Shown: in pieces, positions 36,282 through 44,621 of the stretch | Numbering within the stretch: the stretch's first letter is position 1 | Layout of the letters: every line of letters starts with the position of its first letter | From: Flavobacteriales bacterium UBA2104 | GTDB lineage: Bacteria > Bacteroidota > Bacteroidia > Flavobacteriales_D > Crocinitomicaceae | Direction: 5' to 3' | Length of the DNA stretch: 64,000 nt | NCBI GenBank assembly: GCA_002331485.1 | Contig: DCYS01000010.1 | Coordinates: 124,001 to 188,000, forward strand | Translations under genes and position numbers: made by a program | The notes under the pieces: model-generated | Databases searched by the model: none | What the model saw: the letters and a program-made list of their open reading frames with translations, nothing else | What the model was told of the DNA's origin: nothing

Positions 36282-37670
36282 TTATTTATTTAGCTCGGCA
36301 AACTCACTGTAGAAATAGGGTATTGTTTCAATTCCTTTGTAATAATTGAAAAGCCCATAGTTCTCATTTGGAGAGTGGATTGCATCAGAGTTTAATCCGA
36401 ATCCCATAAGAACAGTCTTTAGTCCCAGCACCTCCTCAAAGAGAGCTACGATTGGAATACTACCTCCACTTCTCAAAGGAATTGGTTTCTTACCAAAAGA
36501 TTTCTCCATTGCATTACTTGCAGCTTTATAACCCGCAGAATCGATTGGCGTTACAGCTGGTTGAGCTCCATGATGAGGTTTTACCTCAACTCGCACTGAA
36601 TCTGGCGCGATTGACTCAAAGTATGATTTAAATAATTGTGTGATCTTCTCAGGATCCTGATGAGGAACTAAGCGCATTGAAATCTTTGCATAAGCTTTCG
36701 ACGGAAGAACTGTCTTTGCTCCTTCACCAGTGTATCCTCCCCACATTCCATTAACATCAAGCGTTGGACGTATAGAACCTCTTTCTCGTGTTGAATAACC
36801 TTCCTCACCCTGAACTTCTTTGATATCAATTTCTTTTTTGTACTCTTCTTCACTGTATGGGGCTCTTGCCATTTCATCTCTTTCTTCCTGACTCAAGATC
36901 TCTACGTCATCATAGAATCCAGGAATCGTAATTCTATTCTTGTCATCCTGAAGTTGAGCGATCATATCTGATAAAACGTTGATAGGATTTGCCACACATC
37001 CTCCATACAGACCAGAGTGTAGATCTCTATTCGGACCTGTTACTTCAACTTCAACATAGCTCAATCCTCTCAAACCAGTTGTTATCGATGGATGTTCATT
37101 CGAAATGATCCCTGTATCTGATACTAAAATGATATCAGCTTCTAATTTTTCTTTGTTTTCCTTGATGAAGATCTCCAGGTTTTCGCTTCCAACCTCTTCT
37201 TCTCCCTCTATCATGAACTTAGCATTACATGGAAGTTCATCACTCTTGACCATGGCCTCTAGAGCTTTAATGTGCATAAACATTTGTCCTTTGTCGTCAC
37301 ATGCTCCTCTCGCAAAAATGGCTCCTTCAGGGTGAACATCAGTCTTTTTAACAACCGGTTCAAACGCTGGTGAATCCCAGAGTTCTATTGGGTCTGCTGG
37401 TTGTACATCGTAATGACCGTAAACAAGAACAGTAGGTAAGGAAGGGTCAATGATCTTTTCGCCATATACAATTGGGTGCCCCTTCGTTTGACAAACTTCA
37501 ACATTTTCTGCTCCAGCATTTTGTAAATGAGATTTTACAGACTCTGCTGCCTTTTGAACATCACCTTTGTGAGCAGGGTCAGCAGACACTGAAGGAATTC
37601 TTAATAGTTCGAAAAGTTCTTCTAAAAATCGTTCGCTGTTTTTTTGTATAAACTCTTGTGTTTTCTGCAT
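36282..37670 (-). CDS. M20 family dipeptidase (CNDP-like)
   Basis: The ATG at 37670 (MQKTQEFIQK) is preferred; an in-frame TTG at 37688 falls inside a -7 promoter element. The 462-residue protein carries M20 metal motifs: VYGHYDVQPADP, ARGACDDKGQM, EGEEEVGSEN, and HSPNENYGL near the end. It groups with cytosolic di- and aminoacylase-type peptidases using two zinc ions. The exact substrate is unknown. It heads an operon that includes the LEA14-like lipoprotein and the YyaL-family protein. Confidence 0.92.
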   Translation of the reverse strand: MQKTQEFIQKNSERFLEELFELLRIPSVSADPAHKGDVQKAAESVKSHLQNAGAENVEVCQTKGHPIVYGEKIIDPSLPTVLVYGHYDVQPADPIELWDSPAFEPVVKKTDVHPEGAIFARGACDDKGQMFMHIKALEAMVKSDELPCNAKFMIEGEEEVGSENLEIFIKENKEKLEADIILVSDTGIISNEHPSITTGLRGLSYVEVEVTGPNRDLHSGLYGGCVANPINVLSDMIAQLQDDKNRITIPGFYDDVEILSQEERDEMARAPYSEEEYKKEIDIKEVQGEEGYSTRERGSIRPTLDVNGMWGGYTGEGAKTVLPSKAYAKISMRLVPHQDPEKITQLFKSYFESIAPDSVRVEVKPHHGAQPAVTPIDSAGYKAASNAMEKSFGKKPIPLRSGGSIPIVALFEEVLGLKTVLMGFGLNSDAIHSPNENYGLFNYYKGIETIPYFYSEFAELNK

Positions 37671-37685
37671 TACATCTGTTTTTTT

Positions 37686-37693
37686 CAAATTTA
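37686..37693 (-). promoter_or_regulatory. promoter -7 element for the M20 dipeptidase operon
   Basis: On the minus strand TAAATTTG matches TAnnTTTG, 15 bases before the ATG at 37670. It argues against the in-frame TTG at 37688 as start. Confidence 0.45.
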
Positions 37694-37749
37694 ATAATAT
37701 TCGATCATATTAATCTGGCTAAATTGTAAGTATTGTCGTTACACCGAAG

Positions 37750-37757
37750 TATATTTG
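37750..37757 (+). promoter_or_regulatory. promoter -7 element for the choice-of-anchor-L gene
   Basis: TATATTTG matches TAnnTTTG. The ATG lies 91 bases downstream, leaving an untranslated leader of about 85 bases. TTG triplets are present upstream at roughly suitable spacing. Confidence 0.4.
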
Positions 37758-37848
37758 TAAAACGCAATACATTTCTATGATCCTGTGCAACTTTCTTGAA
37801 AGCATTAGCGTCATATGGATTAGAGATATTTACAGAAAACAATAGACG

Positions 37849-40029
37849 ATGAAAAATCTACTTTTAGTTTTATTTATTTTTGGAACTGGGCTTATTTCGG
37901 TAGCTCAGATTACAACTACAAATCCTAATATTACTCCAGTTCAGGCTGTTGAGGATATTTTAGTTGGGGCAGGGGTGAACGCGTTTAACATTACTTACAA
38001 TGGTAGTGCAGCTGATGCTAACGTGCAACAACCCAATGTTCAGGAATTTGATGCTACTAACACTGGCTTCCCTCTAACTCAAGGAGTTTTAATGACAACT
38101 GATGGTCCTGTGTTGAATGACCCTGATTTAAATACATTAACAGGTGGTTCATATACGAATGGGGCGATCATCGAATTTGATTTCGTACCGTCAGGAGATA
38201 CTTTGTCGTTCAACTATATTTTTGCATCAAGTGAATATACGAGTTACACTTGTTCAAGTTTTAATGATGTTTTTGCATTCTTGATCTCTGGTCCCGGGAT
38301 CAATGGTCCATTTTCAAACAATGCAGAAAATATTGCCACAGTTCCGGGAACAAATGTTCCTGTTGCTATTAATACTGTGAATTCAGGAACTCCAAGTGGA
38401 GGAAGCTCGGCAGACTGTGATGCTGCTGATCCGAATTGGCAAGCTAATTCAGTTTACTTTACACTGGGAAACAATGCTATATTTCAAAATTCAAACACAC
38501 CTATAAGTGGATTCAACGGGAGTACTGTTGTGCTTCCTGCTAATGCGGATTTGATCTGTGGAGATACATTCCATATTAAATTATGTATTGCTAATGATTT
38601 TGACCAGGCTTTAGATTCAGGTGTATTCTTGGAAGCAAATTCTTTTACTTCTGGAGCAGTAGATATCAGTATTGAGTCTCAAACATCTTCTTCTGATACT
38701 TTATTAGTTGAAGGATGTACGGATGCAACTATTTACTTTACTCGACCTCAGAATCAAACAGGAGATACTTTAGTAGTTTATTTTAATACTGGAGGAACTG
38801 CTGTTCAAGGTGATGATTATCCGACGTTGGCTCCAGGAGATAGTGTGGTGTTTTTACCAGGTGAGGATACCTTAACTTTAGTTTTAGATCCAACGCAAGA
38901 TGGGAATACGGAAGGATTTGAAGATGTTACTATTTCTGCCTATTCAGTTACAGAATGTGGGGATACGGTCTTTTCAGAAGGTTTGATTTGGTTTGCCGAT
39001 GAGCCATTCTCTGATGTCACCGCTTTGGACACAACAATTTTATGTGCAAATGATAGCGTGCCTATTTGGGTGACAACGGATGGTGGTTTCCCTCCATACA
39101 CGTATTCTTGGAGTGATGGTTCTACTGGAGACACAGTTGGTTTAGCGGGTGTTGTAGATGGCCCGACAGATTACATTGTAACCTCTACAGATGCTTGTGG
39201 CTTTGAGTACACGGATACTGCCACCATAACTTTAAATCAAACACTAGCTATTGATACGATGATACAATTCCCGGCGGATTGTGGAATTCCAAATGGTGCA
39301 GTTTCTGGACAAGGTAGTGGAATTACAGGTACACCAGATTATCAATGGTCAGGTCCTGGACAACCAGCTCCAGATTCTATCAATGCTTCTGTTTGGCAGA
39401 ACTTACCTTCAGGTTGGTACTATTTCTCTATTGAGGATGATGTTTGTTATGTTCAGGATAGTATTTTCCTTGAACAAGATCCACCTCCAACAGCTTCATT
39501 TGATGCTAACCCAACAACTGGAAATGCACCTTTAGAAGTAACATTTACGAATACTTCAGACCCCGCAACAACTTATGATTGGGATTTTGGAAATGGTCAA
39601 ACAGTTTCTGTCAATAACCAAGACAGCCAAAATACGACTTACACGGAAGAGGGAACTTATACTGTGACATTGACTATTTCTGATGGTAACTGTACAGATC
39701 AGGCTTCTCAAGAAATCATTGTAAATCTTTTGCAACCGTTGTCATATGATCTTCCAAATGTATTCACTCCAAACAATGATGGTACAAATGACTTCTTTAA
39801 CATCAACGCTGAGAATGCAGTTTCTATTGATATGGTTATTTTGAACCGATGGGGTAATGTTGTTTTTGAAACACAAACAGTGGGTCAAACATGGAACGGA
39901 ACTGTTGATAACAATGGTACAGCTTGTAACGATGGTACATACTTCTATAAGTTCACCATAGTTGGAGAGGACGGAGAAGAGATTGAAGAACACGGATTTG
40001 TTCAACTCGTTCGAGACACTGATAAATAA
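37849..40029 (+). CDS. choice-of-anchor L domain protein with PKD and T9SS type B C-terminus
   Basis: The 726-residue protein has a signal peptide ending SVAQ and a choice-of-anchor L domain (about 25-220; features NAFNITYNGSAADANVQQPN and YIFASSEYTSYTCSS). Calx-beta-like and Ig-like segments follow, then a PKD domain (about 545-625; YDWDFGNGQT, TYTEEGTYTVTLTISD) and a gliding-associated C-terminal domain with FTPNNDGTNDFF and LNRWGN. It is exported by the T9SS and likely acts as an adhesin. A strong hairpin terminator follows. Confidence 0.88.
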   Translation: MKNLLLVLFIFGTGLISVAQITTTNPNITPVQAVEDILVGAGVNAFNITYNGSAADANVQQPNVQEFDATNTGFPLTQGVLMTTDGPVLNDPDLNTLTGGSYTNGAIIEFDFVPSGDTLSFNYIFASSEYTSYTCSSFNDVFAFLISGPGINGPFSNNAENIATVPGTNVPVAINTVNSGTPSGGSSADCDAADPNWQANSVYFTLGNNAIFQNSNTPISGFNGSTVVLPANADLICGDTFHIKLCIANDFDQALDSGVFLEANSFTSGAVDISIESQTSSSDTLLVEGCTDATIYFTRPQNQTGDTLVVYFNTGGTAVQGDDYPTLAPGDSVVFLPGEDTLTLVLDPTQDGNTEGFEDVTISAYSVTECGDTVFSEGLIWFADEPFSDVTALDTTILCANDSVPIWVTTDGGFPPYTYSWSDGSTGDTVGLAGVVDGPTDYIVTSTDACGFEYTDTATITLNQTLAIDTMIQFPADCGIPNGAVSGQGSGITGTPDYQWSGPGQPAPDSINASVWQNLPSGWYYFSIEDDVCYVQDSIFLEQDPPPTASFDANPTTGNAPLEVTFTNTSDPATTYDWDFGNGQTVSVNNQDSQNTTYTEEGTYTVTLTISDGNCTDQASQEIIVNLLQPLSYDLPNVFTPNNDGTNDFFNINAENAVSIDMVILNRWGNVVFETQTVGQTWNGTVDNNGTACNDGTYFYKFTIVGEDGEEIEEHGFVQLVRDTDK

Positions 40030-40050
40030 TTATAAGTGATATACTATGAT

Positions 40051-40079
40051 AAAAGGAGCTTGAAAAAGCTCCTTTTTTT
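40051..40079. terminator. bidirectional intrinsic terminator
   Basis: A perfect 10-bp stem (AAAAGGAGCT at 40051-40060, AGCTCCTTTT at 40067-40076, 6-base loop) is followed by more T on the plus strand. On the minus strand it ends in T-rich sequence as well. It separates two convergent genes and touches the gpmI stop codon. Confidence 0.9.
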
Positions 40080-41592
40080 ATTTGATCAAACTTGATCCAG
40101 TCATTGCGTTTGGTTGCTCAATACCCATTCGATCAAGAATTGTTGGAGAGACGTCTGCTAAGATCCCATTTGATAATCGGATATCATCCTCAGTAATATA
40201 GATCATCGGCACTGGGTTAAGAGAATGCGCAGTGTTCGGACTACCATCTTCGTTTATCGCGTGATCAGCATTTCCATGATCCGCAATAATAACCAACTCA
40301 TAATTCTTTGAACGAGCCGACTCTACAACTTTTCCTAAACAAGTGTCAACTGTTTCAACTGCTTTTAAAATAGCATCGTAAACACCAGTATGTCCCACCA
40401 TATCTGGATTAGCAAAATTCAAACAGAAAAAGTCAGGCTGATTTGCTTCAATTTCTGTAGTTATCTTTTCTGTTACTTCGATCGCGCTCATTTCTGGCTG
40501 AAGATCGTATGTAGGAACTTTTGGAGAATTGACCAATATCCTTTTCTCATTATTGAATTCCAGTTCTCTTCCGCCTGAAAAGAAAAAGGTAACATGAGGA
40601 TATTTTTCGGTTTCGGCTATGCGAACCTGAGACATTCCTCCTCCTTCTATAACTTCACCGATCGTATCCTGAAGATGTTCTTTTTCAAACACCACATGAA
40701 TATTTCTGAATGAATCATCATAAGAAGTCATTGTCAAAAAGTGCAGGTCTAATGGCTCCATGTGATAGTTTTCTATCTTTCTCTGCGATAAGGCAGTAAC
40801 GATCTCTCTTGGTCGATCAGTTCTAAAATTGAAACTGATCACAACGTCACCATTCTCAATATTGCCGTTCGGTGCATTTGCCAGTTTGGAAGGTGGCAAG
40901 AACTCATCAGTTACATCTTCACTGTACCAGTGATCAAATATCTCATCGCTTGACTCAAAAACCTCTCCTTCGCCTTTGACCATCAAATTATACGCCTTTT
41001 CGATCCGTTCCCATCTATTGTCACGATCCATGGCGTAATAGCGACCAATAATACTAGCTATTTTGATTTTAGTACTTTCAATCTGTTTATTCAAATTTGA
41101 TAGATATCCTTTCCCACTTTCTGGATCACAATCTCTTCCATCTGTAAATGCATGGATATAAACATTTTCGAGTTCTTTTTCATCTGCCAGCTTACATAGT
41201 GCATGAAGATGATCTTGTGAACTGTGAACTCCACCTTCTGAAACTAATCCAATATAGTGTACTTTTCTATTTTCTTTTTTAGCTAATTCCAGTGCTTCGA
41301 GTATCGTCTCATTTTTGAAGAACTCTCCATCACGAATTGATTTGTTGATACGTGTTAATTCTTGATAGACGATCCTTCCAGCACCAATGTTGAGATGCCC
41401 GACTTCAGAATTACCCATTTGTCCATCAGGGAGACCTACATTTTCTCCACTTGTCAGTAATTCACTATTTGGATACTTTTTGGTGAGTTCATCCATTACT
41501 GGAGTGTGCGCATTGTAAACTGCATCAGACCTACTTTTGTCACCAATTCCCCAACCATCTAAAATGATCAGTCCAACTTTTCTATTAGCCAT
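40078..41592 (-). CDS. gpmI: 2,3-bisphosphoglycerate-independent phosphoglycerate mutase
   Basis: The 504-residue protein is a full-length GpmI. The metal-binding LILDGWGIG with Asp12 and the phosphorylated Ser62 in GQMGNSEVGHLNIG are present. Later motifs include HSSQDHLHAL, GRYYAMDRDNRW, NFANPDMVGHTG and ADHGNAD. It interconverts 3- and 2-phosphoglycerate in glycolysis and needs Mn, not a bisphosphoglycerate cofactor. It overlaps the histidine kinase gene by 8 bases. Confidence 0.97.
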   Translation of the reverse strand: MANRKVGLIILDGWGIGDKSRSDAVYNAHTPVMDELTKKYPNSELLTSGENVGLPDGQMGNSEVGHLNIGAGRIVYQELTRINKSIRDGEFFKNETILEALELAKKENRKVHYIGLVSEGGVHSSQDHLHALCKLADEKELENVYIHAFTDGRDCDPESGKGYLSNLNKQIESTKIKIASIIGRYYAMDRDNRWERIEKAYNLMVKGEGEVFESSDEIFDHWYSEDVTDEFLPPSKLANAPNGNIENGDVVISFNFRTDRPREIVTALSQRKIENYHMEPLDLHFLTMTSYDDSFRNIHVVFEKEHLQDTIGEVIEGGGMSQVRIAETEKYPHVTFFFSGGRELEFNNEKRILVNSPKVPTYDLQPEMSAIEVTEKITTEIEANQPDFFCLNFANPDMVGHTGVYDAILKAVETVDTCLGKVVESARSKNYELVIIADHGNADHAINEDGSPNTAHSLNPVPMIYITEDDIRLSNGILADVSPTILDRMGIEQPNAMTGSSLIK

Positions 41593-42478
41593 CGATGTGT
41601 GTTATTTTAAAATTTGCTCCTGAAGGTGAATTCCTTTCGTATTGGATCGTATCACCATGTGCGTCAATTAGTTGTTTTACAATGTATAGACCGAGTCCAG
41701 TTCCTTTTTCCAATCTTGTTTCCTCGTTGCCAACTCGTACGAATTTTTCGAAGATCGTAGACTTGAATTTTTCAGGAACACCTTGTCCAGTATCTTTTAC
41801 TCCCCAAATTATCTTATTGTTTTCTTGCTTGAGATAAACAGTAATGGTTGAATCGATCCCAGCATATTTCTGTGCGTTGTCGAGAAGATTCAGGAGAACT
41901 GTTTCAATAACAAAAGCATCAACTCTGGATTCTATTTTCTCTTCTATTTCGAACGTTAATGGTCGTCGCTGACTTGCCCAGTTATTAGAAACCTGTTCAA
42001 TAAATTCACTAAGATTAATTGTTTCGAACTGAAGCTTGAGCCTATGATTTTCTAATCTCGTTGCAGTCAAAATATTCTCTATCATTGACTCAAGACGTTT
42101 ATTTTCTTTTATCGCCTGATCAAGTAACTCTTCTTGTTTTTCACGATCTAAATTTGTTCGCTTTAAAAGGGTTTGCAGATAGAGCTTGTTCGAAGCCAGT
42201 GGAGTTTTAAGTTCATGTGTAACGGATAGAAGAAAGTTACTTTGTCTTTGGGAGAGTTTGATGTCCTTTTGAATAGAACTTCTTATTTTCCATAACCCTA
42301 ATAAAAGGATCAAAAAGAAAACACTCCCTTCGCCAATGATCATTAAGATTCTGTCAGGTTGGTTTTCCTGATCTGCGATCTCATTTGATAATTCGATTAG
42401 ATGGTATCCCCACCAGACAAATTGAAGCACGACATAGGCACTTAACACGTAAAAGAATATGGCCGTTTGTCGTTTCAT
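41585..42478 (-). CDS. sensor histidine kinase (orphan)
   Basis: The 297-residue kinase has two hydrophobic helices (about 7-27 and 45-64) around a short periplasmic loop, no HAMP seen, an H-box SVTHELKTPLAS with His88, and HATPase motifs LLNLLDNAQKYAG, DTGQGVP and GTGLGLYIVKQ. It autophosphorylates on His at the inner membrane. No response regulator gene is adjacent. Its 3' end overlaps gpmI by 8 bases, which ties its expression to a glycolytic gene; why is not clear. Confidence 0.9.
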   Translation of the reverse strand: MKRQTAIFFYVLSAYVVLQFVWWGYHLIELSNEIADQENQPDRILMIIGEGSVFFLILLLGLWKIRSSIQKDIKLSQRQSNFLLSVTHELKTPLASNKLYLQTLLKRTNLDREKQEELLDQAIKENKRLESMIENILTATRLENHRLKLQFETINLSEFIEQVSNNWASQRRPLTFEIEEKIESRVDAFVIETVLLNLLDNAQKYAGIDSTITVYLKQENNKIIWGVKDTGQGVPEKFKSTIFEKFVRVGNEETRLEKGTGLGLYIVKQLIDAHGDTIQYERNSPSGANFKITHIDG

Positions 42479-42487
42479 ATTAATTGC

Positions 42488-44389
42488 TTAATAAGCTCGA
42501 TCGTCACTTCCCTCAATGTAATTCATAAAGGCCTTGTTCACCACTTTATTTCCACCCGGAGTAGGATAGTTACCTGTGAAATACCAATCTCCTTTATTGT
42601 TTGGACACGCCTCATGAAGATTTTCTATCGTTTGGTAAACGATCTGAACTTCTGCATTCATATTTACGGGAGTCAGGAGTTCTGAAATCTTTGCTGAAAT
42701 TTCATCCGCAGAGAATGGTTCATAGATTTCCTTCACATAGTTCTTGATCTGCTCTTTAGGCATGATTTCTTGCTCCTTACATTTTTGATAAACCTCATCG
42801 ATAATGAAGCTTTTTCCTTTTTCTTTAAGTAACTCTATGGCTGCCTCAAAAGCAATAAAGTCGCCCATCCGTGCCATATCAATACCATAACAATCAGGAT
42901 ATCTGATCTGAGGAGCAGATGACACGACCACTATCTTTTTCGGTTCTAATCGATCAAGGATTCTCAAAATACTCTGTTTTAAGGTCGTTCCTCTTACAAT
43001 CGAATCATCGATTACGATCAAATTATCTTTATTCGGCTCAACAGTCCCGTAAGTAATGTCGTAAACATGCGCAACCATATCATCTCGCGACTCATCCTGG
43101 GTGATGAATGTTCTCAACTTAGCATCCTTGATCGCGATTTTTTCGAATCGAGTTTTTCTGGATAGAATTGCATTAAGATCCTCATCTGAAGCATCGCTTC
43201 CCAATTTCTTAATAGCCTCAAGTTTTTCGACATTCAAATAATCCTCCAGTCCTTTCATCATTCCATAAAATGACATTTCAGCAGTATTTGGAATGAATGA
43301 GAAAACGGAATTATCTAACTCGTTGTCAATGCTCTTAATGATCTGAGGGACCAGCAATTGACCTAGCCTCTTACGCTCACTGTAGATATCATAATCATTT
43401 CCTCTCGAAAAATATATGCGTTCAAATGAACAAGCTGCTCGCTCTCTTGGTTTGTTGATCTCAATTTCACTAACGTCACCAGTTTTCTTTATGATCAATG
43501 CATGACCTGGACTTAATTCTTTTACATCTTCTTTTCTTAAGTCAAATGCAGTTTGAATAACAGGTCTTTCAGAAGTTACAACACAAATTTCGTCATCTTC
43601 ATACCAGAAAGCTGGACGAATTCCAGATGGGTCTCTCAAAACAAACGCATCTCCATGACCAAATAATCCTGACATTGCATATCCACCATCCCAATCTTCC
43701 GATGATTTTTTGAGGATTCCCTCAATATCAAGGTTTTCAATGATCTTTGAGGTAATTTCCTTATTGCTATAACCTTGTGCTTTGAATTGTTCGAAGAGGT
43801 TTTCGTTCTCAACATCAAGAAAGTGTCCGATCTTTTCCAGCACAGTAACAGTATCTGATTTTTCTTTTGGGTGCTGACCAATATTTAAGAGAACATCGAA
43901 TAGCTCGTCAACATTGGTAAGATTGAAATTCCCCGCGACAACCAGGTTTCTGGTCATCCAGTTATTTTGACGTAAAAATGGATGACAACTTTCAATGCTG
44001 TTTTTTCCGAAAGTTCCATAGCGCAAATGACCTAAAAAAAGCTCTCCAGTGAATCCTGCGTTTTTCTTTAGGAAATCAATATCCTTTAACTTTTCTGGAT
44101 TTTTCTCTTCGATCTCTTCAAAACGTTTGTTGATCTTAGAAAAGATCTCTTGAAGTGGCTTTTGGTCAATTGATCTGGAGCGTGAAATATATCGCTCTCC
44201 AGGTTTCATGTCAAGCTTGATATTTGCGAGTCCGGCACCATCCTGACCTCTATTGTGTTGTTTCTCCATCAACAAGTACATCTTATTCAACCCATAAAAG
44301 GCTGTTCCGTATTTGTCGACATAATAATCAAGAGGTTTTTTTAATCGTAAAAGTGCTATTCCGCACTCGTGCTTTATCGCATCACTCAT
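42488..44389 (-). CDS. purF: amidophosphoribosyltransferase (long Bacteroidota form)
   Basis: The 633-residue protein starts MSDAIKHECGIALLRL, so the catalytic Cys of the N-terminal glutamine amidotransferase domain is at position 9 rather than 2. The PRPP motif VIDDSIVRGTTL is near residue 455. It is about 130 residues longer than the E. coli enzyme, with extra sequence in both domains; such long forms are usual in Bacteroidota. It makes phosphoribosylamine in the first step of purine synthesis. A -7 element lies just upstream. Confidence 0.88.
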   Translation of the reverse strand: MSDAIKHECGIALLRLKKPLDYYVDKYGTAFYGLNKMYLLMEKQHNRGQDGAGLANIKLDMKPGERYISRSRSIDQKPLQEIFSKINKRFEEIEEKNPEKLKDIDFLKKNAGFTGELFLGHLRYGTFGKNSIESCHPFLRQNNWMTRNLVVAGNFNLTNVDELFDVLLNIGQHPKEKSDTVTVLEKIGHFLDVENENLFEQFKAQGYSNKEITSKIIENLDIEGILKKSSEDWDGGYAMSGLFGHGDAFVLRDPSGIRPAFWYEDDEICVVTSERPVIQTAFDLRKEDVKELSPGHALIIKKTGDVSEIEINKPRERAACSFERIYFSRGNDYDIYSERKRLGQLLVPQIIKSIDNELDNSVFSFIPNTAEMSFYGMMKGLEDYLNVEKLEAIKKLGSDASDEDLNAILSRKTRFEKIAIKDAKLRTFITQDESRDDMVAHVYDITYGTVEPNKDNLIVIDDSIVRGTTLKQSILRILDRLEPKKIVVVSSAPQIRYPDCYGIDMARMGDFIAFEAAIELLKEKGKSFIIDEVYQKCKEQEIMPKEQIKNYVKEIYEPFSADEISAKISELLTPVNMNAEVQIVYQTIENLHEACPNNKGDWYFTGNYPTPGGNKVVNKAFMNYIEGSDDRAY

Positions 44390-44409
44390 GGACTTCTAAT
44401 TTTACTCTG

Positions 44410-44417
44410 CAAAAATA
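44410..44417 (-). promoter_or_regulatory. promoter -7 element for the purF operon
   Basis: TATTTTTG on the minus strand matches TAnnTTTG. The ATG is 20 bases downstream. A TTA-type -33 is possible but weak. Confidence 0.45.
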
Positions 44418-44587
44418 GTTTTTCTGTTGGTATCTACATAACTTTTCACGGAATTACAAATGATCTGAATTTTCTTTAACAGTACAATCAAAGAGACTTA
44501 CCGTTTATCAAAGAAGTTGTTAAAAAAGGCAACTTTTCACTTATTTTTTAGTTTAACTCATGTGGGCGCGTACTTCGTGCTCAAACT

Positions 44588-44617
44588 ATTGTTTTTGAGA
44601 AGTTTATTGTAACTTTG
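44588..44617 (+). promoter_or_regulatory. promoter abutting the start of the giant T9SS protein gene
   Basis: TAACTTTG (44610-44617) matches TAnnTTTG, with a TTG about 18 bases upstream. Only four bases separate it from the ATG at 44622, so the mRNA would begin at the start codon. Confidence 0.5.
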
Positions 44618-44621
44618 ATAA

